Source: JALWSI01 sp964569095 [NCBI: uncultured Aquificales bacterium]
Lineage (GTDB): Bacteria; Thermosulfidibacterota; Thermosulfidibacteria; Thermosulfidibacterales
Assembly (NCBI GenBank): GCA_964569095.1
Contig: CAZMTB010000053.1
Location: 1-9,204, forward strand
DNA: 9,204 bases
Reading direction: 5' to 3'
Shown here piece by piece: positions 1-6,915 of the stretch (position 1 is the stretch's first letter; each line of letters opens with the position of its first letter). The position numbers were made by a program, and so were the translations under genes. The notes below the pieces were generated by a model. That model searched no databases. It was not told the origin of the DNA and worked only from the letters and a program-made list of their open reading frames with translations.

Positions 1-739
1 TGTAGGGATCGCATATCTGCACCACCATGTTGGAAGAGACGTGCATTCCAGACTTCTCGTCGCACTCGTAGGCAACCGCCCCGAGGTCCGCCGTTCCGTA
101 TCCCTGCCTCGTGGTTATGCCCCAGTCCTCTTCGAACTCCCTTCTGAGAGACTCCGGCAGCATCTCGGCAGAGACAAAGGCCTTCTTCAAAGAGAGCTCT
201 CCCGGCCCGTGTCCCATCTCTAAGGCCTTTTTGAGAATGTTGTGGAGAAAGCTCGGGGTACCCACGTATCCCGTCACCCCGAGGTGCTCTATTATCTTGA
301 CCTGCTGCTCCGTATTGCCAACGCCGGTGGGAATGACCACCGCCCCTATCGACCTCAAGCCACTGTCAAACATGAACCCCGCGGGAGTCAGATGGTAAGA
401 GAAGGTGTTTATAACCACGTCACCCTTCTTGAACCCCGCGGCCCTAAGGGTCTCTTCCCACCTCCAGTAGTCGTCCTCGTCTCCCTGGGGATCAAAGATT
501 GGACCAGGAGACATGAAGACCCTGGCTATCGACGAGAGGTCTGCAGCCAAGAGTCCTCCAAAAGGGGGCTTGCTACTCTGAAGAGCAATGAGCGCGTCTT
601 TCTTCAACACCGGTATCTTGGCCAGATCCTCAACCCCGCCTACATCTGCAGGGGTGAGACCCGCCTCCTCCATTCTGTGTCTGAACGCCGGTGAATGCTC
701 GTAGGCGTAGGCAACCGCCTCTTTCACAGATCCGTCCAT
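1..739 (-). CDS. Phenylacetate-CoA ligase-like protein (PaaK family), N-terminal 246 residues, cut by window edge
   Basis: The reading frame opens with ATG at 739 and stays open to base 1, so the C-terminal part lies outside the window (the family is about 430 residues). I translated it by hand. It starts MDGSVKEAVAYAYEHSPAFR, the usual PaaK-like N-terminus, and continues with the KKGDVVINTFSYHLTPAG region (residues 104-120), PTGVGNTEQQ (137-146) and YVGTPSFL (158-165), all typical of PaaK-family adenylating enzymes. Family role: ATP-dependent activation of an aromatic or other carboxylic acid to its CoA thioester in the cytoplasm. Two adenylate-binding sites are atypical. Where PaaK has a Ser/Thr/Gly-rich phosphate loop this protein has FMSPGPIFDP (75-84), and the YGxxE-type motif reads YGTADLG (214-220). 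A GAGAGGA ribosome binding site (748-754) lies 8 nt upstream of the ATG. It is the last visible gene of the liv operon, 42 nt after livF. The family call is firm; the substrate and whether it is catalytic are unknown. Confidence 0.85.
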   Translation of the reverse strand, partial: MDGSVKEAVAYAYEHSPAFRHRMEEAGLTPADVGGVEDLAKIPVLKKDALIALQSSKPPFGGLLAADLSSIARVFMSPGPIFDPQGDEDDYWRWEETLRAAGFKKGDVVINTFSYHLTPAGFMFDSGLRSIGAVVIPTGVGNTEQQVKIIEHLGVTGYVGTPSFLHNILKKALEMGHGPGELSLKKAFVSAEMLPESLRREFEEDWGITTRQGYGTADLGAVAYECDEKSGMHVSSNMVVQICDPY

Positions 740-781
740 TTGGCAAATCCTCTCTTCAAGAAAGCTTTTTCAAAAACCGGC

Positions 782-1582
782 TTAGAGCCAGCGTTTTCTT
801 CTGCGATAGTGCTTCACGTCCCTGAAGCTCTTGCGCCCCACGTCCGTGAGCCCCAGGTAGAACTCCTTCACATCGGGGTTCTCCCTCAGCTCCTCGGCGG
901 GACCATCGAGAACCACCTTTCCGTTCTCCATCACGTAGGCGTACTGTGAGACGCTGAGTGCCAGCCTGGCGTTCTGCTCCACCAGGAGAATGGTGACACC
1001 CTCTTCCCGGTTTATCTTCTGGATAACCTCGAAGATCTCTTTCACGATCAAAGGGGCAAGGCCTAGGCTGGGCTCGTCCAACAGCATCAGCTTGGGACGG
1101 GCCATGAGGGCCCTGCCAATAACCAGCATCTGTTGCTCTCCACCGCTAAGGTATCCCGCGATCTGGTTCTTCCTCTCTTCCAGGCGGGGGAAGAAGGAGA
1201 AGACCATCTCCATGTCTTCCTTTATCCCCTTGCCGTCTCTCCGTGAGGCAGTGGCCGCAATCAGGTTTTCGGTGACGGTTAGGGTCTCAAAGACCCTTCT
1301 GCCTTCCATCACCTGGAAGATGCCCATCTTAACGATATCTTCAGGGTCTTTCTTGTCTATTCGCTCGCCCATGAAGTAGATGGAACCGTCGGTAACCTCT
1401 CCCTCCTCGGCCTTCAGAAGCCCCGATATTGCCTTGAGGGTGGTGGTTTTACCCGCCCCGTTGGAACCCAACAGGGTGACTATCTTTCCCTCTTCTACGG
1501 TGAGGGACATCCCCTTCAAGACGAGGATGACGTCGTCGTAGATCACCTCAATGTTGTTCAGCTCAAGCAGCGGTCTACCCAT
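782..1582 (-). CDS. livF: Branched-chain amino acid-type ABC transporter ATP-binding protein LivF
   Basis: A 266-residue ATPase of a HAAT-family importer, acting at the inner face of the membrane with LivG and the LivH/LivM permeases. Visible motifs are Walker A GSNGAGKT (39-46), ABC signature LSGGEQQ (145-151), Walker B LMLLDEP (165-171) and the VEQNA segment (201-205), in which Gln takes the place of the switch His as is normal for LivF. The short spacing and the VEQN motif separate it from LivG. After the usual LivF end at about residue 246 there is a basic tail, SFRDVKHYRRRKRWL, common in LivF proteins of anaerobic Desulfobacterota from operons with CoA ligases. The ATG at 1582 is preceded by GAGGGAG three bases upstream and AAGGA further up. 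It lies 68 nt after livK, downstream of a strong hairpin that may set its expression below that of livK. Confidence 0.95.
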   Translation of the reverse strand: MGRPLLELNNIEVIYDDVILVLKGMSLTVEEGKIVTLLGSNGAGKTTTLKAISGLLKAEEGEVTDGSIYFMGERIDKKDPEDIVKMGIFQVMEGRRVFETLTVTENLIAATASRRDGKGIKEDMEMVFSFFPRLEERKNQIAGYLSGGEQQMLVIGRALMARPKLMLLDEPSLGLAPLIVKEIFEVIQKINREEGVTILLVEQNARLALSVSQYAYVMENGKVVLDGPAEELRENPDVKEFYLGLTDVGRKSFRDVKHYRRRKRWL

Positions 1583-1614
1583 TCACTCCCTCTCTTCCTT
1601 GATAGAATTGGGAC

Positions 1615-1639
1615 GGGGACCGGGATAGTCCCGGTCCCC
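1615..1639 (-). promoter_or_regulatory. Perfect 11-bp intercistronic stem-loop between livK and livF
   Basis: The arms GGGGACCGGGA (1615-1625) and TCCCGGTCCCC (1629-1639) are perfect reverse complements around a 3-nt loop. The hairpin starts 11 nt after the livK stop. In the transcribed minus strand it is followed by GTCCCAATTC rather than a T-run, so it does not look like an intrinsic terminator. The likely role, by analogy with stem-loops behind other binding-protein genes, is to protect the upstream mRNA from 3' exonucleases so that livK is more abundant than livF. A weak terminator/attenuator is the alternative. Confidence 0.75.
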
Positions 1640-1650
1640 TCTCTCTCAAC

Positions 1651-2829
1651 TTACCAGCCCAGATACTTGGGATCTCTGCTTATGCTCGCCTTGCGCACGA
1701 ACTGGAACTTGCCGTCGTGGATCCTGTAGATGTTAACCGTAGTAGAGGGACGATGATCCGTGGGGGTGAAGGTGATGGGTGGCGTGAGCCCTCCGGTGTC
1801 AAAGTTTCTCAGGGTCTCCAGGGCAGCCTTCAGTTTGGGGCCGGTTATGTCACCCTTAACCCTCTTCATGCCTTCCCACATCACCAGCATGGTGACCCAG
1901 CCCTTCACGAAGTGGCGCAGGTGGGGACCAGGAGGGGCGTACTTCAGAATGGGCTTCATGCCGGGGCAGTCGTAGCCAAAGGGAACCTCGGCGGTGACCA
2001 CGTAGGCCCTGTCGTTGGCAGCGGCGCCGGCGATCTTGGGGGTGCTCTCGTCAACTCCCCAGGTGTTGGAGATGAACTTGGTCTTGAGACCCAGCTTGGC
2101 GGCGTCTTTCAGGATAACCGCCACAGAGGGGCTGGTACCACCAACCCACGCCCAGTCGGGGTTGAACTTCTTCATGTGGAGAAGCTGGGAGGTGGCATCA
2201 ATGGCCCTCAGACCAACGATCTCGTCTGGGCCAATCTCAAAACCGAGCTCCTTGGCCATGGCCTTGCCTGCGGGAATGGGGTTCTTCCCGTAGGGATGAT
2301 CGGGATAGATAAAGACAACCTTTGGAGGACGACTCTCTTTCCAAGTGTCCTTGATAAACTGCATGGCCAGGCGGATACAATCGGAGTAGCTGGTCATAAC
2401 GAAGAAGTTGTAGGGCGTCTTTTTAGGATCGTCCAGGTTGGCGTCGTAAGACGCAGACATGTAAACGATCTTGTCCCTGGTGACAAAGGACTTGAGGGCG
2501 TTGGTGTCGCCCGTTCCCCATCCCTGGATCACAGGAACATGCATGTCTTTGTACTTCTTGTAGAGAGAGACCGCCTCGGGAATCTTGTATCCGTAGTCGT
2601 TGGCGATAAGCTTGATGGGGGTTCCGTGAACGCCACCGTTATCGTTGATGTACTTGGCCGCCGCAATGGCACCCTGAGCATACTCCTTTCCCACCGTGGC
2701 AGTGGGACCCGTAGTGTCAAATATGCCTCCCACGGGAATGTACTTCTTGGCTACACCCAGTCCTGTAACGCTCAGCACGAAAAGCGCCGAGACCAACGCA
2801 ATTCCAATACCTCTAAACATACCTCTCAT
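1651..2829 (-). CDS. livK: Periplasmic substrate-binding protein of a LivK-like (HAAT) ABC importer
   Basis: Type I periplasmic binding protein (Peripla_BP_6/LivK-like), 392 residues from the chosen ATG. It captures the substrate in the periplasm and delivers it to LivHM. The N-terminus is a Sec signal peptide: basic start (MRGMFRGIG), hydrophobic core IALVSALFVLSV and a probable cleavage site after GVA (residue 27). There is no lipobox Cys, so the mature protein should be soluble and periplasmic, as in Gram-negative bacteria. The mature part begins IPVGGIFDTTGPTATVGK, the typical first strand and binding loop, followed by a two-lobe fold with IKLIANDYGY and VVFIYPDHPYGK. A longer reading from TTG at 2835 is possible but rejected: the GGGAGG site (2836-2841) touches that TTG, whereas it is 6 nt from the ATG at 2829. 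The ligand cannot be read from sequence. The neighbouring CoA ligases suggest a carboxylic acid, possibly aromatic, rather than a plain branched-chain amino acid. Confidence 0.93.
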   Translation of the reverse strand: MRGMFRGIGIALVSALFVLSVTGLGVAKKYIPVGGIFDTTGPTATVGKEYAQGAIAAAKYINDNGGVHGTPIKLIANDYGYKIPEAVSLYKKYKDMHVPVIQGWGTGDTNALKSFVTRDKIVYMSASYDANLDDPKKTPYNFFVMTSYSDCIRLAMQFIKDTWKESRPPKVVFIYPDHPYGKNPIPAGKAMAKELGFEIGPDEIVGLRAIDATSQLLHMKKFNPDWAWVGGTSPSVAVILKDAAKLGLKTKFISNTWGVDESTPKIAGAAANDRAYVVTAEVPFGYDCPGMKPILKYAPPGPHLRHFVKGWVTMLVMWEGMKRVKGDITGPKLKAALETLRNFDTGGLTPPITFTPTDHRPSTTVNIYRIHDGKFQFVRKASISRDPKYLGW

Positions 2830-2835
2830 GCTCAA

Positions 2836-2841
2836 CCTCCC
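2836..2841 (-). promoter_or_regulatory. Ribosome binding site of livK that decides its start
   Basis: GGGAGG on the minus strand, directly abutting a TTG (2833-2835) and 6 nt before ATG (2827-2829). The spacing supports ATG as the start. The whole 101-nt gap between livM and livK (2830-2930) is strongly purine-rich on the transcribed strand. I see no convincing -10 box or terminator in it. Confidence 0.75.
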
Positions 2842-2930
2842 TTTCTTTCAGAGTCAACTCACCTCTTCACTCAACCAAACACCTCTCTCCCAATCGAAAC
2901 TCTCACTCTCCCTCGATATCTCACCCCCTT

Positions 2931-3974
2931 TCAGTAAGAGAATGGCCACAGTTTCCAGTAGGCCTTGATGGTCCTCCACCTGGCTGCGAGACCATCCGGC
3001 TCGAATATCAGGAATAGTACAATAACTAAACCAAAAACTCCACTACGAATGTTGTTGAAGATGGAGAAGACGAAGGGATGGCTAACGGAAAGGGCCTGGG
3101 CGGGTATTCTCAACAACTCGGGAAGCACCACCATGAAGATGGTTCCAAAGATGCCACCAAGCACGTGTCCCAAACCTCCGATGATAACCATAGCGAGGTA
3201 CTGGATGGAGAGCCAGATGGTGAAGTGCTCGTCGCTGATGATCTGCACGTAGTGGGCCCAGAGACTGCCAGAGACCCCTACCATGAACGAGCTTATGGCA
3301 AAGGACATGAGACGGTACTTGTAGAGGCTGATGCCCATCATCTCCGCCGAGAGGTACCTGTCCCTGATGGCCACGAAGGCGCGCCCAACCCGGGTTCTGG
3401 TTATGTTCTTGGTGTAGATGGTGGCTATGATAACGAAGAAGAGGATGAGGTAGTACATCTTGAGGTCGGTGTCGAACTGGAAGCCAGCGATGGAGGCCGG
3501 CGGAACTAGAAGTCCTGCGCTGCCACCCGTGAGGGAAGTCCAGTTTCCCATGGCATACTCTATGATGAACTGGGCCGCCATGGTGGCAATGGCCAGGTAA
3601 AGGCCCTTTATCCTCAAAGAGGGGATGCCGAATATCATTCCTATGGCCGCCGTTATGAGCCCCGCCAGGGGCAGGCACAGGAGGAAGGGCAGTCCCAGCT
3701 TGGTGGCCAGAATTCCCGACGCGTAGGCCCCCACCCCCATGAAGGCGCCGTGACCTAGCGAGATCTGTCCCGTATATCCCGTAAGCAGGTTCAGCCCGTG
3801 GGCACCGATTATGAATATGCCTATAACGTTCAGGATGTAGATAATAGAGTTGCTCATAAACGGGGGAAGGGCGATCAAAGCGAGAAGAAACACCCCGAGG
3901 GAGATCCTGACGAACCTGGTCTTCCAGATCCTCTCGTCGTCCTTGTAGTTATCAAAAAAGAGTCCGCAATGCAT
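2931..3974 (-). CDS. livM: Branched-chain amino acid-type ABC transporter permease LivM
   Basis: A 347-residue inner-membrane permease of the BPD_transp_2 family, which pairs with LivH to form the channel of the importer. A hydrophilic N-terminal stretch (about 1-20) is followed by roughly ten hydrophobic segments. Family motifs are LTGYTGQISLGHGAF (64-78), the cytoplasmic loop TRVGRAFVAIRDRYLSAEMMGI (194-215) that contacts the ATPases, and IIGGLGHVLGGIFG (265-278). The tail EPDGLAARWRTIKAYWKLWPFSY is typical of LivM from ligase-associated liv operons of Desulfobacterota. The ATG at 3974 has GAGGAG 7 nt upstream, next to the stop codon of livH 12 nt before, which favours translational coupling. 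The length is normal for the family and no defect is seen. Confidence 0.95.
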   Translation of the reverse strand: MHCGLFFDNYKDDERIWKTRFVRISLGVFLLALIALPPFMSNSIIYILNVIGIFIIGAHGLNLLTGYTGQISLGHGAFMGVGAYASGILATKLGLPFLLCLPLAGLITAAIGMIFGIPSLRIKGLYLAIATMAAQFIIEYAMGNWTSLTGGSAGLLVPPASIAGFQFDTDLKMYYLILFFVIIATIYTKNITRTRVGRAFVAIRDRYLSAEMMGISLYKYRLMSFAISSFMVGVSGSLWAHYVQIISDEHFTIWLSIQYLAMVIIGGLGHVLGGIFGTIFMVVLPELLRIPAQALSVSHPFVFSIFNNIRSGVFGLVIVLFLIFEPDGLAARWRTIKAYWKLWPFSY

Positions 3975-3986
3975 CCTTCTTCTCCT

Positions 3987-4883
3987 CTAAACCCTTTCAA
4001 TCTCTTCGGTCCCAAAGAGACCGTAGGGCTTGATCATGAGAATGATCACCAGCACCACGAAGGGGGCAACCTCTTTAACGTTCCCCCCGAAGTAGACGTC
4101 GAGGTACCCTCCGGCGAGGTTCTCGAGCACGCCGATGATGAACCCTCCCAGGATGGCCCCTGGAATGGAGTCGAGTCCTCCCAGTATCACCGCGGGGAAG
4201 ACCTTGAGGCCAAAGTGGGCGAGAGAGATGTTGATGCCGTTGATGTTGCCGATCAGCACGCCTCCAATGGCAGAGACCACTGCAGAGATCGACCAAGAGA
4301 TGGCAAAGACCTTCTTCACGCTTATCCCCATGGAAAGGGCCGCCTGCTGGTCGTCTGCCACCGCCCTCATAATCACCCCTATGCGGGAATACTTGAAGAA
4401 GAGGGAGCAGATCACCAGAAGCACCAAGGTGGTGCCAAAGGTCCATAGGTAGACCTGGGAGAGAATAATAGGCCCCAGGTGGACAGGGGTCTGGGGGAAT
4501 ATCTGGGGAAAGGCCCTGATCTGGGTGCCCCAGAAACAGGCCACTACCGCCCTGATCATGGCGGCAAGGCCAATGGTAAGCATGATGATGGAGATTATCG
4601 GCTCCCCTATCATGGGCCTCAAAGCGAGCCTTTCCAGTATTATACCGAATAGGGCCATCATGCCCAGGGCAAGGGCAAAGGCCACCAGGAAGGGCAAATG
4701 GAACTGGTTTATCACCCAAAGACAGAGGTAGGCACCCAGAAGCACGAACTCTCCCTGGGCAAAGTTTATGATACCCGTGGCCTTGTAGATGAGAACAAAT
4801 CCCAGGGCCACCAGGGCGTAAACGCTTCCCAGCACCAGTCCCGTGACCACAAGCTGTACGAATTGAACTAGTCCGCTCTCCAT
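3987..4883 (-). CDS. livH: Branched-chain amino acid-type ABC transporter permease LivH
   Basis: A 298-residue inner-membrane permease (BPD_transp_2 family) and partner of LivM. About eight hydrophobic segments are visible. Family motifs are the first-loop ATGIINFAQGEFVLLGAY (35-52), the ATPase-contacting loop SRIGVIMRAVADDQQAALSMGI (166-187), FPAVILGGLDSIPGAILGG (229-247) and the C-terminal IKPYGLFG (284-291). The ATG at 4883 is preceded by GAGGAG 6 nt upstream. That site overlaps the end of the acyl-CoA synthetase gene, whose stop lies 10 nt before, so the two are probably coupled. The complete length matches the LivH family. The substrate range is unknown and set mainly by LivK. Confidence 0.95.
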   Translation of the reverse strand: MESGLVQFVQLVVTGLVLGSVYALVALGFVLIYKATGIINFAQGEFVLLGAYLCLWVINQFHLPFLVAFALALGMMALFGIILERLALRPMIGEPIISIIMLTIGLAAMIRAVVACFWGTQIRAFPQIFPQTPVHLGPIILSQVYLWTFGTTLVLLVICSLFFKYSRIGVIMRAVADDQQAALSMGISVKKVFAISWSISAVVSAIGGVLIGNINGINISLAHFGLKVFPAVILGGLDSIPGAILGGFIIGVLENLAGGYLDVYFGGNVKEVAPFVVLVIILMIKPYGLFGTEEIERV

Positions 4884-4893
4884 GGCTGTCTCC

Positions 4894-6915
4894 TCACATC
4901 TCGTTCTTCCAGAACATCCAGGTCTTCTTTGGTTTGTAGATCTTCTCGTACTCTTCGTCGGTCTTCATCTTCCGTATGTGCAAGGTGGTCTCAATGGGAA
5001 CCACCCTGCCGTCCTGGTAACGAATTTCGGCCTTTATGGGCAGCTCCTCGGTGTCGGAGTAGAGGGCGTCGATAACCTCCTTGTACTTCTTGGCAATGAA
5101 GCCTCGACGAATCTTCTTGGTACGGGTCAGCTCCTCGTCGTCTGCATCGAGCTCTTTGTAGAGCAGGGTGAACTTCTTGATCCTCACCTGCTCGGGCAGG
5201 GTCTTGTTCACCCTCCACACCTCCTTCTCGATCAGGTCGTAAACCTCAGGTTTGGAGGCAAGGTCGGTGTAGGTGGTGTAACCTATCTGGTGCTCTTCAG
5301 CCCACTTTCCGGTGTGTTTGTAGTCGATGCATATCATGGCAGTGATGTAGGGAAGCTCGTGGCCAATCACCACCGCCTCCACTATGAAGGGGCAGAACTT
5401 CAGCTTGTTCTCTATGAACATGGGGGAGAACTTGGTGCCGTCCACCATCTTCATCAGGTCTTTCACCCTGTCTATCACCACCAGATGGCCGTTCTCGTCG
5501 ATGTAGCCGGCGTCACCCGAGTGAAGCCAACCGTCTTTCTTGGTCTCCTCCGTGGCCTCCGGGTTCTTGTAGTACTCGATGAAGACCGCTGGGCTGCGAG
5601 ATAGAATCTCCCCCGTCTCCGATATCTTGATCTCGGTCTCGGGTATGGGCTTGCCCACGGTGTCAAAGTGGACATCACCGTCCCTGTGGATACAGGAGAT
5701 TCCCGATATCTCCGTCTGGCCGTATATCTGCTTCAGGTTCACTCCCAGGGCGTGGAAGAACCTGAAGACGTCGGGACCCAGGGCAGCCCCTCCCGTGGTG
5801 GCACTGCGGATCCGGGAGAACCCAAGCCTGTCCTTCAATGCCCTGAAGAGGCAAACCCAGGCTATTCCGTAAAGCACCTTCCAGTACCACGGCGGCTTCT
5901 CCTTGTTGAACTTAAAGTCTGCCCAGCGATAGCCGATGGGCATGAAGAAGTCGTAAACGAAGCGCTTGAAGGGAGAGGCGTCGAGGTGCTTCACCATGAT
6001 CTGGCGACACAGTCCCTCCCACACCCTGGGAGGAGAGAAGACCACGTGCGGACCAATCTCGTAGAGGTCCGCCATGGCGGTCTCAGGCTCTTCGGGAAAG
6101 TTGACGGTGAATCCGATGGCCAAGGCAGAGGACACGGCCATCATCTGCTCCCCTATCCAGGGCAGGGGGAGAAAGGATAGAAACTCGTCGCTCTCCTTCT
6201 TGGGATCGACCACGTGGAGGTTCAAGGCCATCTTCAAGAGGTTCCTGTGGGTAAGAACAACCCCTTTGGGAAAGCCGGTTGTTCCAGAGGTGTAGGCAAT
6301 CAGGGCCACGTCGTCAGAGTCGAGGCTCTCTATGTTCTTCATGAAGAGGTCGGGCTGCTCCTCGTGAAGCTGCCTTCCCAGTTCCTCAACCTCGGGGAAG
6401 TAGATCAAGAGGGGATCGTCGTAGTGGCGCATGCCCTTGGGATCGGTGTAGATGATGTTCTTGACGTTGGGCAGCTCGTCCTTCATGTCGAGAATCTTGT
6501 CCACCTGCTCCTGGTCTTCGGCCACCACGAACTTGGAGTCCGAGTGGTTGATCACGTAGGCCACCTCGGTGAGAATCGAATCCTGGTATATGCCCAGCGG
6601 AACGGCCCCTGCCGCCTGGGCAGCAAGCTCGGCGTAGACCCACTCAGGACGATTGTCACCTATGATAGCAACCTTGTCTCCCCTCTCGAGGCCCAGTTTG
6701 ATGAGACCAAGGGAGAAGTTTCTCACGTGCTCCAGGTACTGCTGCCAGCTAACCGCCTGCCAGATGCCGTACTCCTTCTCTCTCAGGGCGGTTCTTTTGT
6801 CACCGTACTTCCTGGCGTTGCGCACCAGGAGACCTGGCAGCACCCTCTCTAAAGGTGAGGTTCCCAGCTCTACCCCAGGCTCTTCTCCTTTGATGTAACG
6901 AACTGTGCTCTCCAT
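4894..6915 (-). CDS. AMP-forming long-chain-type acyl-CoA synthetase
   Basis: A 673-residue ANL-superfamily enzyme of the long-chain acyl-CoA synthetase (FAA1) type. Expected reaction: carboxylate + ATP + CoA to acyl-CoA + AMP + PPi, in the cytoplasm or at the membrane face. Motifs (numbered from the ATG) are the phosphate loop YTSGTTGFPKGV (208-219), FLPLPW (248-253), SATTGGAALGPDVFRFF (371-387), IYGQTE (397-402), WLHSGDAGYIDENGHL (463-478), the hinge IDRVKD (481-486) and the A10-type lysine region LTRTKKIRRG (596-605). An extra C-terminal part of about 60 residues rich in charge (IRYQDGRVVPIETTLHIRK, then KTWMFWKNEM) goes beyond the minimal fold. It is seen in homologues within liv operons. 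ATG at 6915 is preferred over an in-frame GTG at 6918 because GGAGG (6923-6927) is 7 nt from the ATG and only 4 from the GTG. The start overlaps the livG stop by one base (TGATG), suggesting tight coupling. All catalytic motifs are intact; the chain-length or aromatic preference is not readable. Confidence 0.93.
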   Translation of the reverse strand: MESTVRYIKGEEPGVELGTSPLERVLPGLLVRNARKYGDKRTALREKEYGIWQAVSWQQYLEHVRNFSLGLIKLGLERGDKVAIIGDNRPEWVYAELAAQAAGAVPLGIYQDSILTEVAYVINHSDSKFVVAEDQEQVDKILDMKDELPNVKNIIYTDPKGMRHYDDPLLIYFPEVEELGRQLHEEQPDLFMKNIESLDSDDVALIAYTSGTTGFPKGVVLTHRNLLKMALNLHVVDPKKESDEFLSFLPLPWIGEQMMAVSSALAIGFTVNFPEEPETAMADLYEIGPHVVFSPPRVWEGLCRQIMVKHLDASPFKRFVYDFFMPIGYRWADFKFNKEKPPWYWKVLYGIAWVCLFRALKDRLGFSRIRSATTGGAALGPDVFRFFHALGVNLKQIYGQTEISGISCIHRDGDVHFDTVGKPIPETEIKISETGEILSRSPAVFIEYYKNPEATEETKKDGWLHSGDAGYIDENGHLVVIDRVKDLMKMVDGTKFSPMFIENKLKFCPFIVEAVVIGHELPYITAMICIDYKHTGKWAEEHQIGYTTYTDLASKPEVYDLIEKEVWRVNKTLPEQVRIKKFTLLYKELDADDEELTRTKKIRRGFIAKKYKEVIDALYSDTEELPIKAEIRYQDGRVVPIETTLHIRKMKTDEEYEKIYKPKKTWMFWKNEM

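Noticed and set aside
740-781. TTTTTGAAAAA and AAAGCTTT palindromes between livF and the ligase gene as a terminator
   Set aside because: The stems are short, pure A/T or without a loop, and no T-run follows. The ligase has its own good ribosome binding site, so it looks like a plain intercistronic gap.
242-949. Plus-strand open frames opposite the ligase-like gene and livF
   Set aside because: They have no family resemblance and overlap well-supported minus-strand coding sequence, so they were not annotated.
2833-2835. TTG as an alternative livK start, two codons upstream of ATG
   Set aside because: The GGGAGG site touches the TTG with no spacer; the ATG at 2829 has a normal 6-nt spacing.
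2880-2915. ATCGA...TCGAT inverted repeat in the livM-livK gap as an operator
   Set aside because: The arms are only 5 bp with a 15-nt purine-rich spacer, easily explained by chance.
1717-2937. Long plus-strand open frame (about 406 codons) opposite livK
   Set aside because: It lies antisense to a clear binding-protein gene, has no recognisable domain, and follows the codon pattern of livK read backwards. It is a shadow frame.
3082-3678. Second minus-strand frame within livM (198 codons), and a similar one within livH (4075-4719)
   Set aside because: These are out-of-frame readings of permease genes, rich in His/Arg/Gly/Pro and without hydrophobic segments or motifs.
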